From Comamonadaceae bacterium (GTDB lineage: Bacteria; Pseudomonadota; Gammaproteobacteria; Burkholderiales; Burkholderiaceae_C), in assembly GCA_947455585.1 (NCBI GenBank), contig CANGOY010000163.1, forward strand, positions 1-5,090: a stretch of 5,090 nucleotides of DNA, written 5' to 3'. The translations under genes were made by a program, and so were the position numbers. Of the stretch, positions 1-5,007 are shown one piece after another (positions within the stretch are counted from its first letter, which is position 1; every line of letters starts with the position of its first letter). Below the pieces are notes generated by a model. That model had not been told where the DNA came from and ran no database searches. It saw nothing but the letters and a program-made list of their open reading frames with translations.

Positions 1-47
1 AACGGCATGGCCGCTGGACCTGCGGAAAAGTTAAAGGGGCGGTTCAT
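1..47 (-). CDS. serC: Phosphoserine aminotransferase SerC, N-terminal fragment (runs off the left edge)
   Basis: Only the first 15 codons and two bases of the next are present, on the minus strand. They translate to MNRPFNFSAGPAAMP, which matches the characteristic SerC N-terminus (an FNFS[AS]GPA motif following a short leader). Known role: a PLP-dependent cytosolic enzyme that converts 3-phosphohydroxypyruvate and glutamate to phosphoserine in serine biosynthesis, and also acts in pyridoxal phosphate synthesis. The start lies 7 bases beyond the gyrA stop codon, and a GAAGG in the last gyrA codons (about 11 bases before the ATG) could serve as ribosome binding site. This suggests co-transcription with gyrA. 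The gyrA-serC order is common in beta- and gammaproteobacteria. The piece is short, but the motif is distinctive; the rest of the gene lies outside the window and its integrity cannot be judged. Confidence 0.85.
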   Translation of the reverse strand, partial: MNRPFNFSAGPAAMP

Positions 48-54
48 GCGCAGA

Positions 55-2739
55 TTAACCTTCGTTTGAAGCGTCGGTATTACCTTCAGCGCCATCAGCT
101 TCTGTCTCGCTGCCGCCGATGGCGGCATCGTTTTCAACAATGCGTTGCAAGCCGCTGAGTTTGGCGCCTTCGTCCAAACCAATCAAGGTCACACCTTGTG
201 TGGCGCGGCCCATTTCGCGAATTTCAGCCACGCGGGTGCGCACCAACACGCCGGTGTCGGTGATGAGCATGATTTCGTCGTCGGCCTGCACTAGGGTTGC
301 TGCTACAACTTTGCCGTTACGCTCAGATTGCTGTATGGCAATCATGCCTTTGGTGCCGCGGCCATGGCGGGTGTATTCGCTGATGTTCGTGCGTTTGCCA
401 TAGCCATTTTCGGTAGCGGTCAACACGCTGGCGCGAGCCACGGTTTCGTCGGCCGTGGCTGCTGGGTCTTCTTGCTCAGACACCAACATGGCGATGACGC
501 TTTGGCCTTCTTCAATCATCATGCCGCGCACACCGCGGGCACTGCGACCCAAGGGGCGTACGTCGTTTTCGTCAAAACGCACGGCTTTACCGCCGTCGCT
601 GAACAGCATCACGTCGTGCTTGCCGTCGGTGAGAGCTGCGCCAACCAAGAAGTCACCGTCGTCCAAGTTAACGGCAATGATGCCGCCCTTGCGCGGGTTG
701 TTGAATTCGTCGAGAGAGGTCTTTTTGACGGTGCCCATGGACGTGGCCATGAATACAAATTGGTCTTCAGGGAAAGTACGGGCTTCGCCAGTCAATGCCA
801 AGACGACGTTGATTTTTTCGCCCTCTTGCAATGGGAACATGTTGACGATGGGGCGGCCACGTGAGCCGCGTGAGCCCGCAGGCACTTCCCAAACCTTGAG
901 CCAGTACAAGCGGCCACGGTTGGAGAAGCACAGCAAATAATCGTGCGTGTTGGCGATGAAGAGTTGGTCCACCCAATCGTCTTCTTTGTTGGCTGTGGCT
1001 TGTTTGCCGCGACCGCCGCGTTTTTGGGCGCGGTATTCAGACAGGGGTTGGCTCTTGATGTAGCCGCTGTGGCTGAGCGTGACCACCATGTCGGTGGGCG
1101 TGATCAGGTCTTCGGTACCTAAGTCTTGGGCGTTGTGCTCAATCACACTACGGCGTGCGCCGAGCTTGCTTTGGCCAAATTCGTTTTTCACCACAGTCAG
1201 CTCGTCACCAATGATGGTGGAGACGCGTTCGGGCTTAGCCAAGATGTCGAGCAAGTCGTCGATCTCGGCCATGACGTCTTTGTATTCGTTGACGATCTTG
1301 TCTTGCTCAAGACCCGTCAAGCGTTGCAGACGCATTTGCAAAATTTCTTGGGCTTGGGTTTCGCTCAAACGGTACAGGCCGTCGTTGCCCATGCCAAATT
1401 CTTTTTCCAAACCATCGGGGCGGTAGTCGTCAGCGTTGATCACGCCGCCATCGGCGCGGCTACGTGTGAGCATTTCGCGCACCAGTTGACTGTCCCATGA
1501 CTTGGTCATCAATTCGGCCTTGGCCACAGGAGGTGTGGGCGCGTTACGAATGATGCGGATGAACTCGTCGATGTTGGCCAAGGCCACGGCCAAGCCTTCC
1601 AGCACATGGCCGCGTTCTCGGGCTTTGCGCAGGGTAAAGATGGTGCGGCGTGTCACCACTTCGCGGCGGTGGCCCAAGAACACGGCAATCAAATCGCGCA
1701 AATTACACAGCTTTGGTTGGCCGTCAATCAAAGCCACCATGTTGATACCAAAGGTATCTTGCAGCTGAGTTTGTTTGTAGAGGTTGTTCAACACCACCTC
1801 AGGCACGGCACCACGTTTGAGTTCAATCACCAAGCGCATGCCCGACTTGTCAGACTCGTCTTGGATGTGGCTGATGTCTTCAATCTTCTTCTCGTGAACC
1901 AACTCGGCCATGCGTTCTTGCAAGGTCTTTTTGTTCACTTGGTAAGGCAGTTCGTCCACGATGATGGACTGGCGTTGGCCTTTGTCGATGTCTTCAAAGT
2001 GGCACTTGGCGCGCATCACCACACGGCCACGGCCTGTGCGGTAGCCGTCTTTGACGCCGCTGATGCCATAAATAATGCCGGCGGTCGGGAAGTCTGGCGC
2101 GGGGATGATTTCCATCAACTCATCAATGGTGGCTTCTGGGTTGCGCAGCATGTGCAAACACGCATCCACCACTTCGTTCAAGTTGTGAGGTGGGATGTTG
2201 GTGGCCATACCCACGGCAATGCCGGAGGAGCCATTGACCAGCAAGTTAGGAATGCGGCTTGGCAAAACCAACGGTTCTTTTTCAGAGCCGTCATAGTTCG
2301 GGCCGAAGTCGACGGTTTCTTTGTCGATGTCGCTCAACATCTCGTGAGCGATTTTGGACAAGCGAATTTCCGTGTAACGCATGGCCGCAGCGTTGTCACC
2401 GTCGACCGAGCCGAAGTTACCTTGGCCGTCAACCAACATGTGGCGCAACGAAAAGTCTTGGGCCATACGCACGATGGTGTCGTACACAGCGCTGTCACCG
2501 TGGGGATGGTATTTACCAATCACGTCACCCACGATACGGGCTGACTTTTTATAAGGACGGTTCCAGTCGTTGTTGAGCTCGTGCATCGCGAACAAGACGC
2601 GACGGTGCACAGGCTTTAAGCCGTCACGCGCATCGGGGAGGGCGCGGCCCACAATCACGCTCATGGCGTAATCTAGGTAGCTGCGACGCATCTCCTCTTC
2701 TAGGCTGATGGGCAAGGTTTCTTTGGCGAACTGGGTCAT
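55..2739 (-). CDS. gyrA: DNA gyrase subunit A (GyrA)
   Basis: Breakage-reunion subunit of the A2B2 type II topoisomerase that introduces negative supercoils using ATP bound by GyrB. The product is 894 aa (E. coli GyrA is 875). I start at the ATG at 2737-2739 (MTQFAKETLP). From there the numbering matches E. coli exactly: catalytic Tyr122 in AAMRYTEIR, and the quinolone-resistance region HPHGDSAVYDT with Ser83 and Asp87, both in the sensitive wild-type state. An in-frame ATG 23 codons upstream adds residues unlike GyrA and would place the candidate promoter inside the gene. No good Shine-Dalgarno precedes the chosen ATG. Order: winged-helix/tower core (about 1-520), then a C-terminal DNA-wrapping beta-pinwheel opened by the GyrA box QKRGGRG (residues 572-578, bases 1006-1026), which has Lys where the usual motif has Arg. 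The tail (last ~28 residues) is acidic, as in E. coli. A loop rich in E, D, A and T (SEQEDPAATADETV) sits between pinwheel strands. serC follows 7 bases downstream. Confidence 0.97.
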   Translation of the reverse strand: MTQFAKETLPISLEEEMRRSYLDYAMSVIVGRALPDARDGLKPVHRRVLFAMHELNNDWNRPYKKSARIVGDVIGKYHPHGDSAVYDTIVRMAQDFSLRHMLVDGQGNFGSVDGDNAAAMRYTEIRLSKIAHEMLSDIDKETVDFGPNYDGSEKEPLVLPSRIPNLLVNGSSGIAVGMATNIPPHNLNEVVDACLHMLRNPEATIDELMEIIPAPDFPTAGIIYGISGVKDGYRTGRGRVVMRAKCHFEDIDKGQRQSIIVDELPYQVNKKTLQERMAELVHEKKIEDISHIQDESDKSGMRLVIELKRGAVPEVVLNNLYKQTQLQDTFGINMVALIDGQPKLCNLRDLIAVFLGHRREVVTRRTIFTLRKARERGHVLEGLAVALANIDEFIRIIRNAPTPPVAKAELMTKSWDSQLVREMLTRSRADGGVINADDYRPDGLEKEFGMGNDGLYRLSETQAQEILQMRLQRLTGLEQDKIVNEYKDVMAEIDDLLDILAKPERVSTIIGDELTVVKNEFGQSKLGARRSVIEHNAQDLGTEDLITPTDMVVTLSHSGYIKSQPLSEYRAQKRGGRGKQATANKEDDWVDQLFIANTHDYLLCFSNRGRLYWLKVWEVPAGSRGSRGRPIVNMFPLQEGEKINVVLALTGEARTFPEDQFVFMATSMGTVKKTSLDEFNNPRKGGIIAVNLDDGDFLVGAALTDGKHDVMLFSDGGKAVRFDENDVRPLGRSARGVRGMMIEEGQSVIAMLVSEQEDPAATADETVARASVLTATENGYGKRTNISEYTRHGRGTKGMIAIQQSERNGKVVAATLVQADDEIMLITDTGVLVRTRVAEIREMGRATQGVTLIGLDEGAKLSGLQRIVENDAAIGGSETEADGAEGNTDASNEG

Positions 2740-2768
2740 GAAAGAGGCCGTAAAGCAGGAAACCGAAC

Positions 2769-2795
2769 ATTTTAGGCTGATAAGTGGCCTGTCCA
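2769..2795 (-). promoter_or_regulatory. Candidate sigma-70 promoter for gyrA
   Basis: Read on the minus strand, a TGGACA -35-like box (2790-2795, 5 of 6 to TTGACA) is separated by 15 bases from a TAAAAT -10 box (2769-2774, 5 of 6 to TATAAT). Transcription would begin roughly 20-25 bases before the gyrA ATG at 2739, giving a short leader. The 15-base spacer is shorter than the optimal 17, so the promoter would be of moderate strength or sensitive to DNA twist. That would fit supercoiling feedback on gyrase genes, as known in E. coli, but this is only an inference. The same short spacing is seen in the candidate ssrA promoter. Confidence 0.45.
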
Positions 2796-2822
2796 GTTGT
2801 GGCAGCAATGCAACAGCTCCTC

Positions 2823-2838
2823 GCTTAATTTGTTAAGC
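2823..2838. repeat. Perfect inverted repeat in the gyrA/ompA divergent region
   Basis: GCTTAA-TTTG-TTAAGC is a perfect 6-bp palindromic pair with a 4-base loop. It lies about 28 bases upstream of the candidate gyrA -35 box and about 34 bases upstream of the candidate ompA-type promoter. No T-run follows it in either direction, so it does not look like a terminator. It may be a binding site for a dimeric regulator between the two divergent promoters, or chance in AT-rich DNA. I do not recognise it as the consensus of a known regulator. Confidence 0.35.
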
Positions 2839-2871
2839 CTTGTTATGAGTAGAAGTGGCTCCTTTTGGTTA

Positions 2872-2886
2872 TGGCACAATCTTTGG
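2872..2886 (+). promoter_or_regulatory. Candidate promoter for the ompA-type gene (extended -10 or sigma-54-like)
   Basis: Two readings of the same bases are possible. First, TGG followed by CACAAT (2875-2880) is an extended -10 element (TGn plus a box with 4 of 6 matches), with no convincing -35 at 16-18 bases upstream. Second, TGGCAC, five bases, then TTGG (2883-2886) follows the spacing of the sigma-54 -24/-12 consensus TGGCAC-N5-TTGC and misses only the final C. Either would start transcription about 65-80 bases before the ATG at 2966, leaving a leader with two stem-loops. The sequence does not decide between them. Sigma-70 is the more usual choice for an abundant outer-membrane protein. 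Confidence 0.4.
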
Positions 2887-2895
2887 AAGCGTCAT

Positions 2896-2939
2896 AGGTG
2901 TGCCCACCTGGACTGCCTGAATTCGCAGAGTGGTCTGCG
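2896..2939 (+). other. Two stem-loops in the 5' leader of the ompA-type mRNA
   Basis: The leader contains AGGTG-TGCC-CACCT (2896-2909; 5-bp stem, 4-base loop) and CGCAGA-GTGG-TCTGCG (2924-2939; 6-bp stem, 4-base loop), both perfectly paired. After the second hairpin, an unpaired stretch containing TTATAAAT runs to the Shine-Dalgarno GAGGTGA at 2956-2962. In E. coli, 5'-terminal stem-loops in the ompA leader protect that mRNA from RNase E and give it a long half-life. A similar role here is an inference from position and shape, as there is no evident sequence homology. No T-run follows either stem, so neither is a terminator. Confidence 0.45.
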
Positions 2940-2965
2940 GCTTATAAATCCCTCAGAGGTGAATC

Positions 2966-3541
2966 ATGAAAAACTTGAAGAACTTGGCAGCTTTTGTTGC
3001 TACCGCTGCTTTGGCAACTGCTGCTTTGGCTCAAAACGTTGATAACTGGCGCAATGCTTCAGGCGACGTGTGGAAGAACTCCACAGGCGATTGCTGGCGC
3101 GATGCCAACTGGACACCCGCTACGGCTGCTCCTGGTTGTGATGGCGCTGTCGCTGCTAAAGCTGCAACTCCTGTTGTTGCTGCAGCTTCTAAAGTGACTT
3201 ACGCTGCTGACGCATTCTTTGACTTTGACAAATCAGTGGTCAAGCCAGCTGGCAAAGCTAAGTTGGACGACTTGGTGTCTAAAGTTAAAGGCATCAACTT
3301 GGAAGTCATCATCGCTGTGGGTCACACTGACTCTATTGGCTCTGATGCTTACAACCAAAAATTGTCAGTGCGTCGCGCTGAAGCTGTGAAGGCTTACTTG
3401 GTGTCTAAAGGCATCGAGAAAAACCGCATCTACACAGAAGGCAAAGGCGAGAAGCAACCTGTGGCTAGCAACAAGACCAAAGAAGGTCGCGCTAAAAACC
3501 GTCGCGTTGAGATCGAAGTTGTGGGCACCCGCAAGAACTGA
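2966..3541 (+). CDS. ompA: Short secreted OmpA-family peptidoglycan-binding protein
   Basis: Protein of 191 aa. Residues 1-22 are a Sec signal peptide (basic MKNLKN start, Ala-rich hydrophobic core, ALA|Q cleavage site). Residues 27-60 form a W-rich segment with two tandem N-x-[ST]-G-D-x-W units and two cysteines (Cys43, Cys58) that could pair in the periplasm. A 15-residue Ala/Val/Pro linker follows. Residues ~78-186 are an OmpA C-terminal domain with FFDFDKSVVKP, GHTDSIGS and NQKLSVRRAEAVKAYL. Asp122 and Arg137 sit 15 apart, as do the diaminopimelate-binding Asp271 and Arg286 of E. coli OmpA. There is no lipobox and no eight-stranded barrel, so it is not a classical porin-like OmpA; it probably links the envelope to the wall. 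The start is supported by GAGGTGA at 2956-2962. Ala codons are strongly biased to GCT, unlike the neighbouring ubiG and HAD genes, which fits high expression. The symbol follows the usual label for this family in Burkholderiales. Confidence 0.88.
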   Translation: MKNLKNLAAFVATAALATAALAQNVDNWRNASGDVWKNSTGDCWRDANWTPATAAPGCDGAVAAKAATPVVAAASKVTYAADAFFDFDKSVVKPAGKAKLDDLVSKVKGINLEVIIAVGHTDSIGSDAYNQKLSVRRAEAVKAYLVSKGIEKNRIYTEGKGEKQPVASNKTKEGRAKNRRVEIEVVGTRKN

Positions 3542-3554
3542 TCTGACCTGATCT

Positions 3555-3589
3555 AAAAAAGAAACCCCGCTTCGGCGGGGTTTCTTTTT
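3555..3589 (+). terminator. Strong intrinsic terminator after the ompA-type gene
   Basis: GAAACCCCGC-TTCG-GCGGGGTTTC (3561-3584) is a perfect 10-bp stem with a stable UUCG tetraloop. It is followed by TTTTT and preceded by AAAAAA, so the pairing can extend to about 15 bp. It begins 14 bases after the stop codon. The flanking A-tract means it could also terminate leftward transcription. It lies only 21 bases upstream of the ubiG ATG. Confidence 0.95.
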
Positions 3590-3610
3590 GCTTGAACGAG
3601 AATACACACC

Positions 3611-4330
3611 ATGCAAACCACTGCCACTCACACCAATGTTGATCAGGCCGAATTGGCCAAGTTTTCTGACTTAGCCCACCGTTGGTGGGACCCAGAGAGT
3701 GAATTTCGCCCGTTGCACCAAATCAATCCACTCCGCTTAGAGTGGATCAACGGCATTGCACCATTGCAAGGTCAAAAGGTGCTCGATGTCGGTTGCGGTG
3801 GCGGCATTTTGACCGACGCCATGGCGCGTTCAGGTGCGTATGCTCTGGGCATTGACCTCGCCACCAAGTCCCTGAAGGTCGCTCAATTGCATGCTTTGGA
3901 GGCACAAACACCCAACGTGCAATACCGCGAAGTGGCTGTGGAGGCGTTGGCTGCCGAACAGCCTGCTAGCTTTGATGTGGTGACCTGCATGGAAATGTTA
4001 GAGCACGTGCCAGACCCATCGTCTATCGTGCGTGCCTGCGCGCAGCTGGTTAAGCCAGGCGGCCATGTGTTTTTCTCCACATTGAACCGCAATGCCAAGT
4101 CGTTTTTGTTTGCCATTGTGGGCGCCGAGTATGTGTTGAACTTGTTGCCGCGTGGCACACACGAGTACGCCAAATTTATCCGTCCCAGCGAGCTGGCGCG
4201 TGATTGCCGTGAATCAGGCCTAGAGTGGCAACACACCCGTGGCATGGAATACAACCCGCTGACTCGTCGTTATTGGCTGAGTGGCGACACCAGCGTCAAC
4301 TACATGGTTGCCACGCAAAGGCCGCTGTGA
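3611..4330 (+). CDS. ubiG: Ubiquinone biosynthesis O-methyltransferase UbiG
   Basis: SAM-dependent enzyme, 239 aa, that carries out both O-methylation steps of ubiquinone biosynthesis (2-polyprenyl-6-hydroxyphenol and 3-demethylubiquinol methylation) at the inner face of the cytoplasmic membrane. The N-terminal FSDLAHRWWDPESEFRPLH and NPLRLEWI (residues 18-46) are characteristic of UbiG. Class I methyltransferase motif I is VLDVGCGGGILT (57-68), the acidic residue after beta-2 is Asp82 (GID), FDVVTCMEMLEHVPDP (121-136) is motif II/post-II, and KPGG (148-151) is motif III. NRNAKSFLFAIVGAEYVLNL and the following PRGTHEYAKFI (159-190) match the membrane-lipid-binding insertion known in E. coli UbiG. 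Length is typical (E. coli 240 aa). The Shine-Dalgarno is weak (ACGAG at 3596-3600). The stop codon overlaps the next start (TGATG), indicating translational coupling to the HAD phosphatase. No clear promoter is visible between the terminator and the ATG. Confidence 0.96.
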   Translation: MQTTATHTNVDQAELAKFSDLAHRWWDPESEFRPLHQINPLRLEWINGIAPLQGQKVLDVGCGGGILTDAMARSGAYALGIDLATKSLKVAQLHALEAQTPNVQYREVAVEALAAEQPASFDVVTCMEMLEHVPDPSSIVRACAQLVKPGGHVFFSTLNRNAKSFLFAIVGAEYVLNLLPRGTHEYAKFIRPSELARDCRESGLEWQHTRGMEYNPLTRRYWLSGDTSVNYMVATQRPL

Positions 4331-4995
4331 TGCTGAAAAATATTCGTGCCGTGCTGTTCGACTTGGACGGCACCTTGATTGACAGCGCCCCAGACCTAGG
4401 CGCCGCCGCCGACAAAATGCGCATCGACCGTGGCATGCCCTCGCTGCCTTATGAGCTGTACCGCCCGCTGGCAGGTGCAGGTGCGCGCGGCATGCTGAAA
4501 GTGGCGTTTGACATGACGCCTGAGCACCAAGACTTCATGGCCATGCGCGAAGAGTTCTTTGCCAACTACGAAGCAGCCATGACCGTACACACCTATGTGT
4601 TTGACGGCGTGGACGATTTGATTGAGCACCTTCAACTGCGTCAAATGTCGTGGGGTGTGGTGACCAACAAAATGGCGCGTTTTACTGACCCGCTGACAGC
4701 AGCCTTGCCCCTGTTTGCCAGTGCTCGCGCCATTGTGAGTGGCGACACCACGCCGCATCCCAAGCCGCATCCCGAGCCACTGCTTGAAGCCGCCCGCCGT
4801 TTGGCCTTGCCGCCCGAGGTGTGTTTGTATGTGGGCGATGACGAGCGTGACATTGCCGCGGGCCGTGCCGCAGGCATGCCCACCGTGGCTGCCACCTATG
4901 GATATTTGGGCGAAAAGACCGATGTCAGCACCTGGGGTGCAGATTTATCTGTTGATTCACCAAATAAGCTCTTGCAATTGCTGGCGGAGGCCTAA
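4330..4995 (+). CDS. HAD-superfamily phosphatase, Gph/MupP-like
   Basis: HAD subfamily IA hydrolase of 221 aa from the ATG that overlaps the ubiG stop by one base (TGATG), with AAAGG 8 bases upstream. An upstream in-frame start inside ubiG is not credible, since the HAD motif begins right after the chosen Met. Motifs: Asp11 nucleophile and Asp13 (FDLDGTLIDSAPDLG), Thr112 (WGVVTNK), Lys145 (HPKPHPEPLLEAA), Asp170/Asp171 and Asp174 (VGDDERDIAAGRAAGMPT). A helical cap spans about residues 17-90. Such genes are routinely annotated gph (phosphoglycolate phosphatase). Several signatures instead recall MupP of Pseudomonas, which dephosphorylates N-acetylmuramate 6-phosphate in cell-wall recycling: M-R-x-D-R-G, WGVVTNK-x2-RF-x2-P, VGDD-x-RDI-x2-GR-x-AG, TYGY and WGAD. 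It also shares the position directly after ubiG. That comparison is from memory, so the enzyme class is secure and the substrate is not. No terminator follows; the stop lies inside the ssrA -10 box. Confidence 0.9.
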   Translation: MLKNIRAVLFDLDGTLIDSAPDLGAAADKMRIDRGMPSLPYELYRPLAGAGARGMLKVAFDMTPEHQDFMAMREEFFANYEAAMTVHTYVFDGVDDLIEHLQLRQMSWGVVTNKMARFTDPLTAALPLFASARAIVSGDTTPHPKPHPEPLLEAARRLALPPEVCLYVGDDERDIAAGRAAGMPTVAATYGYLGEKTDVSTWGADLSVDSPNKLLQLLAEA

Positions 4996-4998
4996 AAT
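4972..4998 (+). promoter_or_regulatory. Candidate sigma-70 promoter for ssrA
   Basis: A TAAAAT -10 box (4993-4998, 5 of 6 to consensus) lies 9 bases before the mature tmRNA 5' end. TTGCAA (4972-4977, 4 of 6) is 15 bases upstream of it; TCTTGC at 4970-4975 would give a 17-base spacer but matches poorly. The first three bases of the -10 box are the TAA stop codon of the HAD phosphatase, so the promoter is embedded in the coding end. A short precursor leader of a few bases would then be removed by RNase P, as is usual for tmRNA. Confidence 0.6.
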
Positions 4999-5007
4999 AG
5001 AAGACTT

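Noticed and set aside
2452..2500. Possible quinolone-resistance change in gyrA
   Set aside because: Residue 83 is Ser (codon at 2491-2493) and residue 87 is Asp (2479-2481), both in the sensitive state. The nearby Asp95 in place of the E. coli Pro and His100 in place of Tyr look like ordinary lineage variation.
1606..2544. A 312-codon open frame on the plus strand, antisense to gyrA, with several shorter plus-strand frames across 119-1768
   Set aside because: These lie opposite a highly conserved gyrA reading frame. The translations are rich in His, Val, Ala and Gln with no recognisable domain, as expected from reading conserved codons in reverse, and no convincing ribosome binding site or promoter was seen.
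2740..2808. Upstream in-frame ATG extending GyrA by 23 residues
   Set aside because: The added residues have no counterpart in GyrA, the start at 2739 puts Ser83, Asp87 and Tyr122 exactly on E. coli numbering, and the extension would contain the candidate promoter.
2942..2949. TTATAAAT as a -10 box for the ompA-type gene
   Set aside because: No -35 element is found at 16-18 bases upstream, and transcription would start within or next to the Shine-Dalgarno, leaving almost no leader. An unstructured AU-rich leader segment is more likely.
2797..3042. 81-codon plus-strand open frame across the intergenic region into the ompA-type gene
   Set aside because: It overlaps the candidate promoters, the leader hairpins and the signal-peptide coding region in another frame, and its product shows no recognisable features.
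3365..3631. 88-codon minus-strand open frame crossing the terminator
   Set aside because: It is antisense to the OmpA C-terminal domain and reads through the symmetric terminator hairpin; no promoter or ribosome site supports it.
4225..4329. Upstream in-frame start extending the HAD phosphatase by 35 residues into ubiG
   Set aside because: The extension lies inside the conserved ubiG coding end, resembles nothing in HAD proteins, and the TGATG overlap with an AAAGG ribosome site gives the normal start.
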